This document shows positions 9,029-18,486 of a stretch of 64,000 nucleotides of DNA, piece by piece. Made by a program: the position numbers and the translations under genes. The notes under the pieces are model-generated. The model was not told the origin of the DNA, searched no databases, and saw nothing but the letters and a program-made list of their open reading frames with translations. How positions within the stretch are numbered: the stretch's first letter is position 1; each line of letters opens with the position of its first letter. Source of the stretch: Pseudomonas lactucae (lineage in GTDB: Bacteria; Pseudomonadota; Gammaproteobacteria; Pseudomonadales; Pseudomonadaceae); NCBI RefSeq assembly GCF_016937615.1, contig NZ_JAFHKI010000111.1:16474-80473 (forward strand). Reading direction: 5' to 3'.

Positions 9029-10633
9029 GTGACTAACCATCGATGCGTCAAAAATACCATGGCGATCACGGCGGCGGCGCTCGTTGCTATTTTATTCATG
9101 CAGGGTTCTGGCGTGTTTTTTTACACGGCAATGATCGGCAGCGCTTTACTGGTATTAATGGCCATCAGGTCACCCTGGCTGGGTTTGCTGGCGCTATTCC
9201 CATTGGCGTTTGCGCTACGGCCTGCGCCGCCGTCCGCAGGCGCACAGGAAATAGCATTTGCCGCCCTGATGGGGATGATATTCCTCAGCACGCTATTCAA
9301 ATTGCTTCGCGCTCAGGGTGTCCGGTCAACCCTGCGCCTGTTCGCCGCGCCAATCCTGGTAGGCGTAGGCTTTCTGGTGCTCAACCTTGCAGTAGCGATG
9401 CATCACCCTGTTCCACTGGCTGACTGGATCAGAGGGGCCGTGCCCTTTGTGTTCATCTACGCATTGATCCCGATCTGCGCCCTCCTCGGCCGTGAAGAAA
9501 GCGATATTCATTGGCTGGGCGCATCGGTGGGAAGCCTGATTTTACTAACCGCCGGCTACATCGTTCTTTATTACTTCTATCACGGCATGTGGCAGCCATA
9601 CTGGGTCCTTCCGGCCGATGGGGAAATGGTCAGAATTTCTCAAGAAGAAGCACTGCGCAACGCCCAGGCGCTGGGACCGATGCGCGGTCGCATCACCCTA
9701 ATGGTGGCGCAAGCAACCGACGCAATACTGCCACTGGGGATGGTGGTCGGTTATGTAGTCTGCACACTGACACCTGACCGAAGGGTTGCTTTGATCAGCA
9801 GTTTTATATCGCTGCTGTGCATGGCCGCCGTGCTGATCACATTTACACGAAGCATGCTGATCAGTGCGCTCCTCGTTATTGGCTTGTTCGCGCTCTATAC
9901 GTTTTTTGCGCATAAACGCCTACGGCTGAAAGTAGCGTCAAGCATTGGCATTCAAACCCTGTTTGGCCTCGCATTCATTTTCGCCACCGGCATGCAGGAT
10001 GTATGGCTCGGGCGCTTGAACTCATTGGCACAGACCGCATTACCTATCGCAACGTCATCCATTGAGTCCATCGGAGCGAAAAATACGCAACCAGAGGAAC
10101 TGACATCCATATTCCTCGAGTCCAAGCCCCCCGAGGAAAAGAAGGACTTCAACGTCTCTTCTCGCGTCGAGGAATATAAAATCGCCTGGGATATGTTCCT
10201 GAATCATCCTGTGCTGGGCAACGGTATCGGCGTCAAACACGAGATGCACTGGGAAAGGCCCAACGGTGATTCATTCACGGAGTCAGTGGGCTATATCCAC
10301 AACTGGCCACTGTACATGCTGATGGTCGGCGGCGTAGTCGGGCTGCTGATATATGCCGCCGTACTGGCCCCTCCGGTGCTATACCGATTGACCACCCTGA
10401 AAGCCGCCCCCATCTACCTCGCCGTGATTCGCACGGCGGTCATGACTCTGGCGATTTATGGTTTGTTTTTCGCGGTCTTTCGCCTGATTTCTTTCAACCT
10501 GCTGCTCGCAGCAGCCTGGGGAGTGATGCTGGCGCACAAACATTCAACCCAGGTGATGAATATCGCCTCGCCTGACGAACATAACGCCACGCCGGGAACG
10601 GTCGTCAAAGACATTCAGGAGACGTCGGTATAA
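9029..10633 (+). CDS. O-antigen ligase/polymerase-like membrane protein (Wzy/WaaL-type)
   Basis: Around 534 residues with about ten to twelve membrane segments and one large periplasmic loop (roughly residues 330-420, region GIGVKHEMHWERPNGD then YIHNWPLYMLMVGG). The H-N-x-x-L-x-x-x-x-x-G pattern after the loop is the hallmark of the Wzy_C/O-antigen ligase family. It could polymerise O-units (Wzy) or ligate them to lipid A-core (WaaL); in an O-antigen cluster Wzy is more likely. The frame opens at TTG 9005, overlapping the previous stop, but GTG 9029 has GGAG seven bases upstream and is my choice; ATG 9059 lacks one. The end overlaps the asnB start as TAATG. Confidence 0.75.
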   Translation: MTNHRCVKNTMAITAAALVAILFMQGSGVFFYTAMIGSALLVLMAIRSPWLGLLALFPLAFALRPAPPSAGAQEIAFAALMGMIFLSTLFKLLRAQGVRSTLRLFAAPILVGVGFLVLNLAVAMHHPVPLADWIRGAVPFVFIYALIPICALLGREESDIHWLGASVGSLILLTAGYIVLYYFYHGMWQPYWVLPADGEMVRISQEEALRNAQALGPMRGRITLMVAQATDAILPLGMVVGYVVCTLTPDRRVALISSFISLLCMAAVLITFTRSMLISALLVIGLFALYTFFAHKRLRLKVASSIGIQTLFGLAFIFATGMQDVWLGRLNSLAQTALPIATSSIESIGAKNTQPEELTSIFLESKPPEEKKDFNVSSRVEEYKIAWDMFLNHPVLGNGIGVKHEMHWERPNGDSFTESVGYIHNWPLYMLMVGGVVGLLIYAAVLAPPVLYRLTTLKAAPIYLAVIRTAVMTLAIYGLFFAVFRLISFNLLLAAAWGVMLAHKHSTQVMNIASPDEHNATPGTVVKDIQETSV

Positions 10634-12470
10634 TGTGCGGCCTCAGCTTTTTTGCAGTTAAACACGATGCTCCCGGGACCCAGGCGCAAATGGAAAAAAG
10701 CCTGGCCGTGACCCGGCATCGAGGTCCGGACGCGTCGGCACGTATTTCGCCAGTGTCGCGGACTATCAGGTTGGCCTTGGGCACAACAGGCTGAGTATCC
10801 TGGACCTGTCTCCAACCGGCAGCCAGCCGATGTTTGCCGGGAATGGCGTGAGCATCGTGTTCAATGGCGAAGTGTTCAATCACCATGCGTTGCGCCGGCA
10901 GCTGGTGGAAAAAGGCTACCTCTTCAAGGGCACCTCCGACACCGAAGTCATCCTGCAATTGTATGTAGAACATCAGGAACAGGCTTTCGCGCTGTTGGAG
11001 GGCATGTTCACGTTCGTCATATTGGACGAATCGCGCAAAAAAACGTTTCTGGTAAGGGACGTCGTCGGAATCAAGCCGGTGTATTGCTATTCCAATGCGA
11101 ACGGCCTCTACGCGTGCTCAGAAATTCGCGGCCTGAAATGCTTTTCGCAAGTGACTGCCGAAATAAATCAGGATGATGTCTTCGAATTCTTCAATAACGG
11201 TTTTCTCTACGAACCCAACACGGGCTACGAGGCCATCAAAAAGTTGATGCCCGGCAGTTACCTGGCGTTCGACCTGACAACCGGCGACATGACGACTCAG
11301 CGCTACCAGACCGTGACGAACTTCCAGACCGGGCAAGGCCTCGCAGAAGATGTGCGTTCCGCGGTGACGCGCCAATTGGAAGCGGACGTTCCGGTCGGCG
11401 TATTTTTCAGTGGTGGCGCGGACTCCAGCATCCTGGCCAGTTTCACCGGTGACGCCGATTTGTTTTTTGCAAAGTACGACGCAACGGACGACGCCATTGT
11501 CGATACGAAGTTTTCCGCCAATATCGCCAAACACCTTGGCAAAAAGCTGGTGGTTACCGAAATTCTTGACTCAGCCATCGACCCCTTCGAGTCGATCGAT
11601 TTCGTCGCTGCTAACACCGAAGAACTGGTGTCCGACTACACATTCTGGGCGACCTACCGCTTGTCCACCGAAGCCAGGAAAAGTGGGTACACCGTCATGC
11701 TCAGTGGCATGGGCGGCGATGAAGCATTCGCCGGCTACCCACGCTACACCGTATTGAAGCACCACACATTGATTCGGTTGCTGTATCCCTTATTGAACGC
11801 ACTGTTGAAACTCAAATTATTTCCAAAACGACTCGACAAGAAGTTCGAGCGGCTGGTCTCCTACGCTCAGGAAAGTTATTGGCCTTTGGCATACTCACGC
11901 ATGCTGGGGTACTTCTCCCGCCAGGAGTTGAAGGGTTTTTTCCATGACTACGCCGGGCGCGAACAACAATACAAGCAACGCCTGGCCAACGTATTGAACC
12001 GCTACACCGGAGACCCCGAGGACAAAGTCAAATGCGCACAGCACTTTGACCAGACAGGCTTCTTGAGCCATAACCTGAGTGTTTCGGACAAGGCGAGCAT
12101 GTTGGCCAGTATCGAACTGCGCGTCCCACTGTTGGACGAACGCGTGGTGGCCAGCGGCCTTGCCAGCTCAAGTGCAGACTTGCTCAAGGGCGGCGCACCA
12201 AAGGCCCCACTCAAGAACCTGCTCAAAAGCCTGCTACCTGCCGCATTGGTTGAGCGCCCCAAAACGGGTTTCAATCCACCGCTTGACGGCATTATTCGTC
12301 GGATAGGCCCACAACGCCTGCTCGCCGAGTTCGAGCGCATCTACACCTACGTTGCCCGCGAGGAAGTGGAAAAATTGGTGGGCAATCATTTCTCAGGCAG
12401 CGCAAACAATACCTACAAACTCTGGCAGGTGTTGTACTTCGAGCGCTGGCTGAAAATAAATTTCCCATAG
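10633..12470 (+). CDS. asnB: AsnB-type glutamine amidotransferase, frameshifted in this sequence
   Basis: Asparagine-synthase (glutamine-hydrolysing) fold. The class II glutaminase begins MCGLSFFAVKHD with the catalytic Cys2 and TRHRGPDAS, then the frame is lost near 10737-10739. The remainder reads GTYFASVADYQVGLGHNRLSILDLS and continues in another frame to 12470 with the PP-loop SGGADSSI and MLSGMGGDEAFAGYPRY. Restoring one G gives 1839 bases and 612 residues, normal for the family. In O-antigen loci such enzymes (for example WbpS) are thought to amidate uronic acids rather than make asparagine. Here the ManNAcA made by WecB and WecC is a natural substrate. That substrate is inferred from context only. 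Confidence 0.85.
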
Positions 12471-12530
12471 TTATCGCCAGACCATACTCACGACTACACC
12501 TTTCAAGTGGTCTTCATAAGCAGGGCGTTG

Positions 12531-14162
12531 ATGCAACGAATAACCAAGCTTTACCACACTGTCAAAATGTTGCGATTGAAGCAGATCTTTTATCGTCTTT
12601 ATTATCGCTTCGCCAACGTTCGGCCGTTTTCCGCACAGGGTTTTACCCGACGTCCCTGTGTTCACCTGGCGAACACTACGCGCTGGAACGCCTCGCGCTT
12701 CAATGCGGATGAGCAGTTTGAATTCATGGGGCTGACCGCGCCGATCGATTGGCACGATGAGACGCGGCCAAAAATCTGGCAATACAACCTGCACTACCTG
12801 GATCATTTGGCATCATCCGACCAAACCCGCACCGACTTCGACAAACGCCTGGTAAACAGTTGGATTGCAAACAATCCCCCCTTCAGTGGGTGCGGCTGGG
12901 AACCGTATACGCTGTCTTTGCGTATCGTGAACCTGATCAAGTGGCAGCAACAGCAACCGACCCTGGAACCTCACTGGCTGGACAGCCTGGCGACCCAGGC
13001 CCATGCCCTGTCCGAACAGGTCGAATACCACATTCTCGCCAACCATCTGTTCGTGAATGGCAAGGCACTGGTATTTGCCGGGAGCTTTCTGCATGGCCAA
13101 CAGGCGGACGACTGGCTATCCAAGGGCCTGAAGATTCTTGATGAGGAAATAGAGGAACAGTTTCTCGCGGACGGTGCGCACTTCGAACTATCCCCCATGT
13201 ACCACGCATCCCTTCTTTGGGATATGTGCGACTTGCTGAACCTGGCCACTCACTCCGAACTGCCGGAACTGACCACTCGCCAAGACAAATGGAGAGGCCT
13301 GATCGAGCGCGGCCTGGCCTGGTTGCGCAGCCTCCAGCATCCGGATGGCGGCATTCCATTTTTCAATGACTGCGCATTCGGTATTGCGCCGACGCTGCTT
13401 GATATAGAGGCGTACGCGGTTGAATTGGGGTGCCATGCGCAGGACAAAATGCCCGACACCTCGGCGATTGTCGTCGAGCACCAGGCGGCTAGTGGCTATG
13501 TGGCGATCAACTTTGGCAATCAGTGCAAGGCGCTATTGAACCTCGCCCAGGTTGCGCCTGATTACCAACCCGGCCACACCCATGCCGACACCCTGAGTTT
13601 CGAACTCAGCCTGTTTGGCCAGCGGGTTTTCGTCAACTCCGGGACATCGCAATACGGAGAAGGTGCCGAACGCCATCGCCAGCGCAGCACGGCAGCGCAC
13701 AATACAATAGAAGTGAACGGTGAAAGCTCATCGCAAGTGTGGGCCGGTTTCCGGGTCGCGCGACGCGCACGTACTACCGTGGGCAAGATCGAACAGACAG
13801 CCGATACCGTACGCATCAGCAGCAGCCATGACGGCTATCTGCGGCTTGCCGGGAAAAACGTGCACACTCGCGAGTGGCTCGCAACGGGCGGCCAATTACA
13901 GGTCATGGATTTTGTTTCAGGTACATTCGATAAAGCTGTATCGAGGCTGTTTTTACACCCCGATGTCAGCGCTGTGCAACAAGGCAATACGATAAGCATC
14001 ACCCTGCCCGGTGGTCAGGTCGCTGTCGCGACACTAGAGGGCGCGACCCGGATCCATGTGGTGCCTTCCACATGGCATCCGGAATTCGGCAAGTCTGTCC
14101 CCAATCAGTGCATCGTCGCAGAGATATCGACAGACAGACTGACCACCTGCATAACCTGGTGA
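12531..14162 (+). CDS. Heparinase II/III-family protein in polysaccharide locus
   Basis: 543 residues. The N-terminal half is an alpha/alpha toroid as in alginate and heparin lyases (WQYNLHYLDHL, then WEPYTLSLRIVNLIKW and NHLFVNGKALVFAG). The C-terminal half is the beta-sandwich Hepar_II_III domain (HTHADTLSFELSLFGQRVFVNSGTSQYGEG, shown by its His-His-Asp cluster). No secretion signal is seen. Family members cleave uronate-containing polysaccharides, but copies beside AsnB-like and WbuB-like genes are common in biosynthetic clusters and their role there is unclear (trimming or length control are guesses). Start chosen at ATG 12531, with CAGGG just upstream, rather than GTG 12507. Confidence 0.75.
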   Translation: MQRITKLYHTVKMLRLKQIFYRLYYRFANVRPFSAQGFTRRPCVHLANTTRWNASRFNADEQFEFMGLTAPIDWHDETRPKIWQYNLHYLDHLASSDQTRTDFDKRLVNSWIANNPPFSGCGWEPYTLSLRIVNLIKWQQQQPTLEPHWLDSLATQAHALSEQVEYHILANHLFVNGKALVFAGSFLHGQQADDWLSKGLKILDEEIEEQFLADGAHFELSPMYHASLLWDMCDLLNLATHSELPELTTRQDKWRGLIERGLAWLRSLQHPDGGIPFFNDCAFGIAPTLLDIEAYAVELGCHAQDKMPDTSAIVVEHQAASGYVAINFGNQCKALLNLAQVAPDYQPGHTHADTLSFELSLFGQRVFVNSGTSQYGEGAERHRQRSTAAHNTIEVNGESSSQVWAGFRVARRARTTVGKIEQTADTVRISSSHDGYLRLAGKNVHTREWLATGGQLQVMDFVSGTFDKAVSRLFLHPDVSAVQQGNTISITLPGGQVAVATLEGATRIHVVPSTWHPEFGKSVPNQCIVAEISTDRLTTCITW

Positions 14163-14169
14163 GGTGTAG

Positions 14170-15348
14170 ATGAAACTTTTAATCCTAAGCTTTTATTATC
14201 AGCCTGATTTATCAGCCGGCTCATTTCGCACGACGGCATTGGTGGGCGCGCTTCTGGAGCAACTTCCCATAAATGCCCATATCGAATTGATTACCACACT
14301 GCCCAATCGCTACAGCTCCTTCAACACCCAGGCTGCGGAACTGGAGGAACATCCCAGGCTGACCATCCACCGAATTGCCCTGCCCCCTCACAAAAGTGGG
14401 ATGGTCGATCAAGCCAGAGCCTTTCTGGTATATGCCAACGCTGCGCGCAAGATTGTGCGAAACCAACGCTACGACCTTATCTACGCGACGTCTTCGCGCC
14501 TGATGACCGCTGCGCTGGGGGCGTTGATGGCACGCACCAAGCGGACGCCGCTCTACCTGGATATACGCGATATCTTTGTCGATACGATCAAGGACGTACT
14601 GTCAAAAAACAAGGTCTGGCTGCTTAAACCGACATTGTCGCTGATCGAACGTTTCACCATTCACTCGGCACAAAAGGTCAATCTGGTCTCTGAAGGCTTT
14701 CTGCCTTACTTCAAATCACGCTACCCCGATCAACGCTACTCGACCTATACCAATGGCATTGATGACGAGTTCCTCAATGCGCAACCGGTTGCTGAAGAAA
14801 AGCCTTCAAACCCGATCCTGAGCGTGGTCTACGCAGGGAATATTGGCGAAGGCCAGGGGCTGCATAACATCATTCCCCAGCTCGCCAAACAGCTTGAAGG
14901 AAAGCTGCGGTTCAGGGTGATCGGCGATGGCGGTCGAATCGAGCTATTAAAGGAGGCCCTTGCCACTCAGGGCTGTACCAATGTTGAGCTGCAAAAGCCG
15001 GTCAAGCGCGAGCAATTGATCGAGGCTTATCAGTCGGCGGATGTGCTTTTTCTGCATTTGAATGACCACGATGCATTCCGCAAAGTCTTGCCATCAAAGG
15101 TGTTTGAATATGCCGCACTGGGCAAGCCGATCTGGGCGGGCATTTCGGGTTACGCCGCCAGTTTTGTATCTGAACATATTGAGAACGCCGCCGTGTTTGC
15201 ACCCTGCGATGCCGCTGCCGGCATGCAGGCTTTCGAGACACTGAATGTCATGACGTGCCCGCGCCACGCCTTCGTCGAGCGCTTTGGGCGTGACCGTATC
15301 ATGCGCGAAATGTCGAAAGACACTCTTTCACTCATAGGAACGCCTTGA
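14170..15348 (+). CDS. Glycosyltransferase, GT4-like (WbuB-type)
   Basis: 392-residue GT-B fold transferase. The N-terminal domain starts LILSFYYQPDLSAGSFRTTAL, typical of WbuB-like enzymes with a glycine/serine acceptor loop. The C-terminal half has the nucleotide-sugar region (SVVYAGNIGEGQGLHNIIPQL, VIGDGGRIELLKE, and PSKVFEYAALGKPIWAGISG with the E-x7-E type donor site). It probably adds the second sugar, perhaps FucNAc, ManNAcA or similar, to the lipid-linked primer at the inner face of the membrane. A GAGGTG ribosome site precedes the ATG. It ends at 15348, two bases before the next gene's start, so the genes are cotranscribed. Confidence 0.82.
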   Translation: MKLLILSFYYQPDLSAGSFRTTALVGALLEQLPINAHIELITTLPNRYSSFNTQAAELEEHPRLTIHRIALPPHKSGMVDQARAFLVYANAARKIVRNQRYDLIYATSSRLMTAALGALMARTKRTPLYLDIRDIFVDTIKDVLSKNKVWLLKPTLSLIERFTIHSAQKVNLVSEGFLPYFKSRYPDQRYSTYTNGIDDEFLNAQPVAEEKPSNPILSVVYAGNIGEGQGLHNIIPQLAKQLEGKLRFRVIGDGGRIELLKEALATQGCTNVELQKPVKREQLIEAYQSADVLFLHLNDHDAFRKVLPSKVFEYAALGKPIWAGISGYAASFVSEHIENAAVFAPCDAAAGMQAFETLNVMTCPRHAFVERFGRDRIMREMSKDTLSLIGTP

Positions 15349-15350
15349 TT

Positions 15351-16310
15351 ATGCAAATCCTTATGACGGGAGCGAGCGGCTTTATCGGTAGCGGGTTAAT
15401 CGCACCACTGCTTGAACGGCATCACTCGATTACCGCCGCTGTACGCGGACTCAAGGCCGAACTCGATCCGCGCATCAAGCAGAGCCTTGTCAGCGGGCTA
15501 TCCGCCGAACAGGATTGGCAAGCGTTGCTCAAGGACCAGGATGCGGTGATTCATCTGGCTGCCCGGGTCCATGTCATGAGTGACGCATCCACCGATCCAC
15601 TTGCCGAATATCGGCGGGTCAATGTCGAAGGCACCCTCAATCTGGCCCGTCAAGCCGCCACGGCCGGGGTTAAGCGCTTTATCTTTATCAGTTCGATCAA
15701 GGTCAATGGCGAAAGCACGGTGGCCGGCACGCCGTACACAGCAGAGAGTCCGACAGCACCTACCGATCCCTACGGCGTCTCCAAAAAGGAGGCCGAGCAT
15801 GGCCTGCGAGCGTTGGCGTGCGAAACCGGCATGGAAGTGGTGATCATCCGCCCCGTACTGGTTTACGGGCCCGGCGTTCAAGCGAACTTTCTGAGCATGA
15901 TGCGCTGGCTGCACAAAGGTCTGCCCCTGCCCTTGGGGGCCGTGGATAATCGACGCAGCCTGGTTGCCTTGGAGAACCTGGTTGATTTGATTATGACGTG
16001 CACCGAGCATCCCGCAGCGGCCAATCAAACCTTCCTGGTCAGTGATGGAGAAGACCTTTCGACCACGGCGCTCTTGCGCCGAATGGCGATGGCGCTGGGC
16101 AGGCCCGCACGGTTGTTGCCTGTACCGAGTTGGTTGCTGCAAGCCGGCGCCACTGCGCTGGGGCGCCGGGCGCTGGCTCAACGGCTATGTGGGTCCCTGC
16201 AGGTCGACATAGGCAAAACCCGCGAACTGTTGGGCTGGACGCCACCGAGCAGCATTGATCAGGCATTGCATAAGACAGGTAAACATTTCTTGGAAACGCA
16301 AACTAAATGA
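15351..16310 (+). CDS. NAD(P)-dependent 4-ketoreductase/epimerase (WbpV-like)
   Basis: 319-residue extended SDR enzyme: TGASGFIGSGLI nucleotide loop at the N-terminus, HLAARVHVM, ISSIKVNGE and the catalytic Y-x3-K (DPYGVSKKEAE), then VIIRPVLVYGPG. It resembles the reductases (WbpV and relatives) that reduce the UDP-4-keto-6-deoxy-HexNAc made by WbpM to UDP-QuiNAc or UDP-FucNAc. Its place next to wbpL, which uses that product, supports the role; which C4 isomer is made cannot be read from the sequence. A TTG at 15345 is an alternative start, but ATG 15351 with GGAA ten bases upstream fits better. It overlaps wbpL by ATGA. Confidence 0.85.
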   Translation: MQILMTGASGFIGSGLIAPLLERHHSITAAVRGLKAELDPRIKQSLVSGLSAEQDWQALLKDQDAVIHLAARVHVMSDASTDPLAEYRRVNVEGTLNLARQAATAGVKRFIFISSIKVNGESTVAGTPYTAESPTAPTDPYGVSKKEAEHGLRALACETGMEVVIIRPVLVYGPGVQANFLSMMRWLHKGLPLPLGAVDNRRSLVALENLVDLIMTCTEHPAAANQTFLVSDGEDLSTTALLRRMAMALGRPARLLPVPSWLLQAGATALGRRALAQRLCGSLQVDIGKTRELLGWTPPSSIDQALHKTGKHFLETQTK

Positions 16311-17323
16311 ATATGTGGTGGCTGTTACCGACGGTGGCGATTGTCGCTCTCCTTTTGACCGGGGCTTTACGCCATTACGCACTGGCTCGAAGCCTGATCG
16401 ACATCCCGAATGCGCGCAGTTCGCACGTCGTACCCACGCCCAGAGGCGGTGGCGTCTCAATCGTCGTCAGCTTTCTGTTAGCGTTGCTGCTGACTGCCAG
16501 CCTGGGCCTGATTGCCTGGCCGCTCACATGGGCATTATTCGGCGCTGGGACTGGCATCGCGGTGTTGGGATTTCTGGATGACCATGGCCACATCAGCGCA
16601 CGCTGGCGCCTGCTTGGGCATTTTATAGCGGCGGCATGGGCACTCTTCTGGATGGGAGGGCTGCCACCGCTGACAGTGATGGGATTCGCCGTCGACCTGG
16701 GCTGGATCGGCCATGTGCTGGCAGCGGTCTACCTGGTATGGCTGCTGAATCTGTATAACTTCATGGATGGCATTGACGGAATAGCCAGCGTCGAGGCTAT
16801 TTGCGTGTGCCTTGGCAGTGCCTTGATCTACTGGCTTACAGGGCATGAACTGATCGCGCTGACGCCTTTGTTGTTGGCGTTCGCGGTAGCTGGTTTCCTG
16901 TATTGGAACTTCCCTAAAGCACGCATTTTCATGGGCGATGCGGGGAGCGGATTCCTGGGCGTCACGCTGGGGGTGTTATCGCTGCAGGCGGCCTGGGTTG
17001 CACCGCAGCTTTTGTGGAGCTGGCTGATCCTGCTCGGCGTGTTTATCACTGACGCCACATGGACCTTGCTGCGCCGACTGCTGAGAGGCGACAAAGTGTA
17101 CGAGGCCCATCGCAGCCATGCCTACCAGTTCGCTTCCCGCCAGTTCGGCAAACACCCGCCGGTTACCCTGGCGGTCATGGCAATCAATGTTGGCTGGCTG
17201 TTGCCTGCTGCGCTTCTGGTAGGCACCAGCACGATCGACGGCTTGCTGGGCCTGCTGCTGGCCTATCTACCGCTGATAGCACTGGCCGTAAAGTTCAAGG
17301 CAGGAGAAAAAGAACCAAGCTGA
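16307..17323 (+). CDS. wbpL: Undecaprenyl-phosphate HexNAc-1-phosphate transferase (WbpL-like)
   Basis: 338-residue polytopic enzyme of the MraY/WecA family with about ten membrane segments. Seen motifs: ARSSHVVPTPRGGGVSI, the first cytoplasmic Asp cluster (GFLDDHGH), the NFMDGIDGIAS loop, the FMGDAGSGFLG loop and the basic EAHRSHAYQ loop. These match the initiating transferases that put a FucNAc- or QuiNAc-1-phosphate on undecaprenyl phosphate to start O-antigen synthesis; in P. aeruginosa WbpL does this for both O-antigens. As the last gene of the rightward block it is followed by a bidirectional terminator and faces the lapA-like gene. Confidence 0.88.
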   Translation: MNMWWLLPTVAIVALLLTGALRHYALARSLIDIPNARSSHVVPTPRGGGVSIVVSFLLALLLTASLGLIAWPLTWALFGAGTGIAVLGFLDDHGHISARWRLLGHFIAAAWALFWMGGLPPLTVMGFAVDLGWIGHVLAAVYLVWLLNLYNFMDGIDGIASVEAICVCLGSALIYWLTGHELIALTPLLLAFAVAGFLYWNFPKARIFMGDAGSGFLGVTLGVLSLQAAWVAPQLLWSWLILLGVFITDATWTLLRRLLRGDKVYEAHRSHAYQFASRQFGKHPPVTLAVMAINVGWLLPAALLVGTSTIDGLLGLLLAYLPLIALAVKFKAGEKEPS

Positions 17324-17330
17324 CCGCATC

Positions 17331-17355
17331 AAAGGGGGCGGCTTTCGCCTCCTTT
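17331..17355. terminator. Bidirectional terminator between wbpL and lapA-like gene
   Basis: AAAGGGGGCG and CGCCTCCTTT pair with one G-T mismatch around a five-base loop. A-rich and T-rich ends on both sides let it serve the two convergent units. It starts seven bases past the wbpL stop. Confidence 0.6.
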
Positions 17356-17365
17356 CCGGCCGAGA

Positions 17366-17593
17366 TCAAACCAGTCTCTTGCGGCGAGCCCTGGCTATCC
17401 AGGCCACCAGTGGACCTATGATCATCCCGATCAGCAATGCGAGCACGACGAACACGGAGACCGGCAACTGCGGTGCTGCCCAGCCAAGGAACTGCAGGGA
17501 AACCGACTGCTGATTTTCAAGCACAAATGCCAAGATGCCCAGCAGGAGCACCAACACTAGCAAGAGTGCACTAACGCGCTTCAAGCTACCCAT
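17366..17593 (-). CDS. LapA-domain (YciS-like) small inner-membrane protein
   Basis: 75 residues with two membrane helices (about 8-25 and 43-65) separated by a short periplasmic loop (ENQQSVSLQFLGW), ending in a basic cytoplasmic tail (ARARRKRLV). This is the pattern of the LapA/YciS (DUF1049) family, whose E. coli member works with LapB in controlling LPS synthesis. A lapA-like gene just downstream of ihfB is normal in Pseudomonas. It should not be confused with the giant LapA adhesin. The start is 21 bases from the end of ihfB, so they share a transcript. Confidence 0.85.
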   Translation of the reverse strand: MGSLKRVSALLLVLVLLLGILAFVLENQQSVSLQFLGWAAPQLPVSVFVVLALLIGMIIGPLVAWIARARRKRLV

Positions 17594-17614
17594 GACTCAC
17601 TCCCTTCACGAGTA

Positions 17615-17908
17615 TCAAACCTCGTCTTCATCCTCATTGACCCGGTCCCGCAGTTCTTTACCCGGTTTGAAATGCGGAACGAACTTCCCGTCGAGGCTGA
17701 CCGATTGACCGGTCTTCGGGTTACGGCCGACACGCGGAGCGCGGTAGTGCAGGGAGAAACTACCAAACCCACGGATCTCAATCCGATCGCCAGTAGCCAA
17801 ACACTGCGACATCTGTTCAAGCATGGTCTTGATAGCCAGCTCAACATCCTTGGATGAGAGTAGCCCTTGATGGGTGACAATTCGTTCGATCAACTCCGAC
17901 TTCGTCAT
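17615..17908 (-). CDS. ihfB: Integration host factor subunit beta
   Basis: 97-residue DNA-bending protein that pairs with IhfA. Conserved signature: MTKSELIERI start, IEIRGFGSFSLHYRAPRVGRN with the RxGRNPKTG arm that inserts a proline into the minor groove, and FKPGKELRDRV near the acidic C-terminus. It lies between rpsA and the O-antigen locus, the classical himD position in Pseudomonas. The gap of about 130 bases to the upstream small lipoprotein gene suggests its own promoter. Confidence 0.97.
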   Translation of the reverse strand: MTKSELIERIVTHQGLLSSKDVELAIKTMLEQMSQCLATGDRIEIRGFGSFSLHYRAPRVGRNPKTGQSVSLDGKFVPHFKPGKELRDRVNEDEDEV

Positions 17909-18040
17909 ATTTTTCCCTTCTTTTTCAAGCAGCTAGGAAAAGCGCTTCGAAGGTTTTAGCATGACTCGGTGAATTTGAACAGCCCATATATCAACTTATC
18001 TGATAGTTGAATAAACGCCCACATTGAATGTGCGACTGCC

Positions 18041-18325
18041 TCAGTTGCAGATCACCAGCATGGTACGGGTGACCGCTCCGGCGGGGTTCCAGCCGAACAG
18101 ATAGTCGCCCTCCTCGTCCTTGGCATCACTGGAGCGGGTGATGACCTTATAGCCCTGCATCTTGCATTCACGAGCGGCGCGCTTCTCACACTTCTCCCAG
18201 GTATTGCCCAGGCCCGAGCAATCGATCTGGATACCACTGACGCCACGCTTGGCGTGGGTCTTGGCGCTGGTGGCGGAGCAGCCTGCAATCAATGCCAATA
18301 CGAGTACTACCATCAGCCTGTTCAT
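18041..18325 (-). CDS. Small cysteine-rich lipoprotein, function unknown
   Basis: 94 residues with a lipoprotein signal (MNRLMVVLVLALIAGC, lipobox LIAGC, lipidation at Cys16). The mature part contains further cysteines (IDCSGLGNTWEKCEKRAARECK, then VICN at the end) that could form disulfides in the periplasm. It lies between ihfB and rpsA. I know of conserved small lipoproteins at this spot in Pseudomonas but no tested function. Its GC content and codon use look like those of the neighbours. Confidence 0.8.
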   Translation of the reverse strand: MNRLMVVLVLALIAGCSATSAKTHAKRGVSGIQIDCSGLGNTWEKCEKRAARECKMQGYKVITRSSDAKDEEGDYLFGWNPAGAVTRTMLVICN

Positions 18326-18437
18326 TCAAATCCTTACTGAAGCCGCAACATGGAAAGAGTCTTTCTTAAAACTATAACCAGTTCCGACATCGCGCTGTAC
18401 ACCTTGGTTCTAACTTCTTGATTCAGCAAATTTCACC

Positions 18438-18471
18438 CAAAAAAAAAGGACGACCGAAGTCGCCCTTTTTT
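18438..18471 (-). terminator. Terminator of rpsA
   Basis: On the minus strand GGGCGAC-TTCG-GTCGTCC forms a stem with a stable TTCG tetraloop, followed by a run of eight or more T. It begins 16 bases past the rpsA stop. This is the clearest Rho-independent terminator in the window. Confidence 0.88.
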
Positions 18472-18486
18472 ACAGCTTTACAGAAC

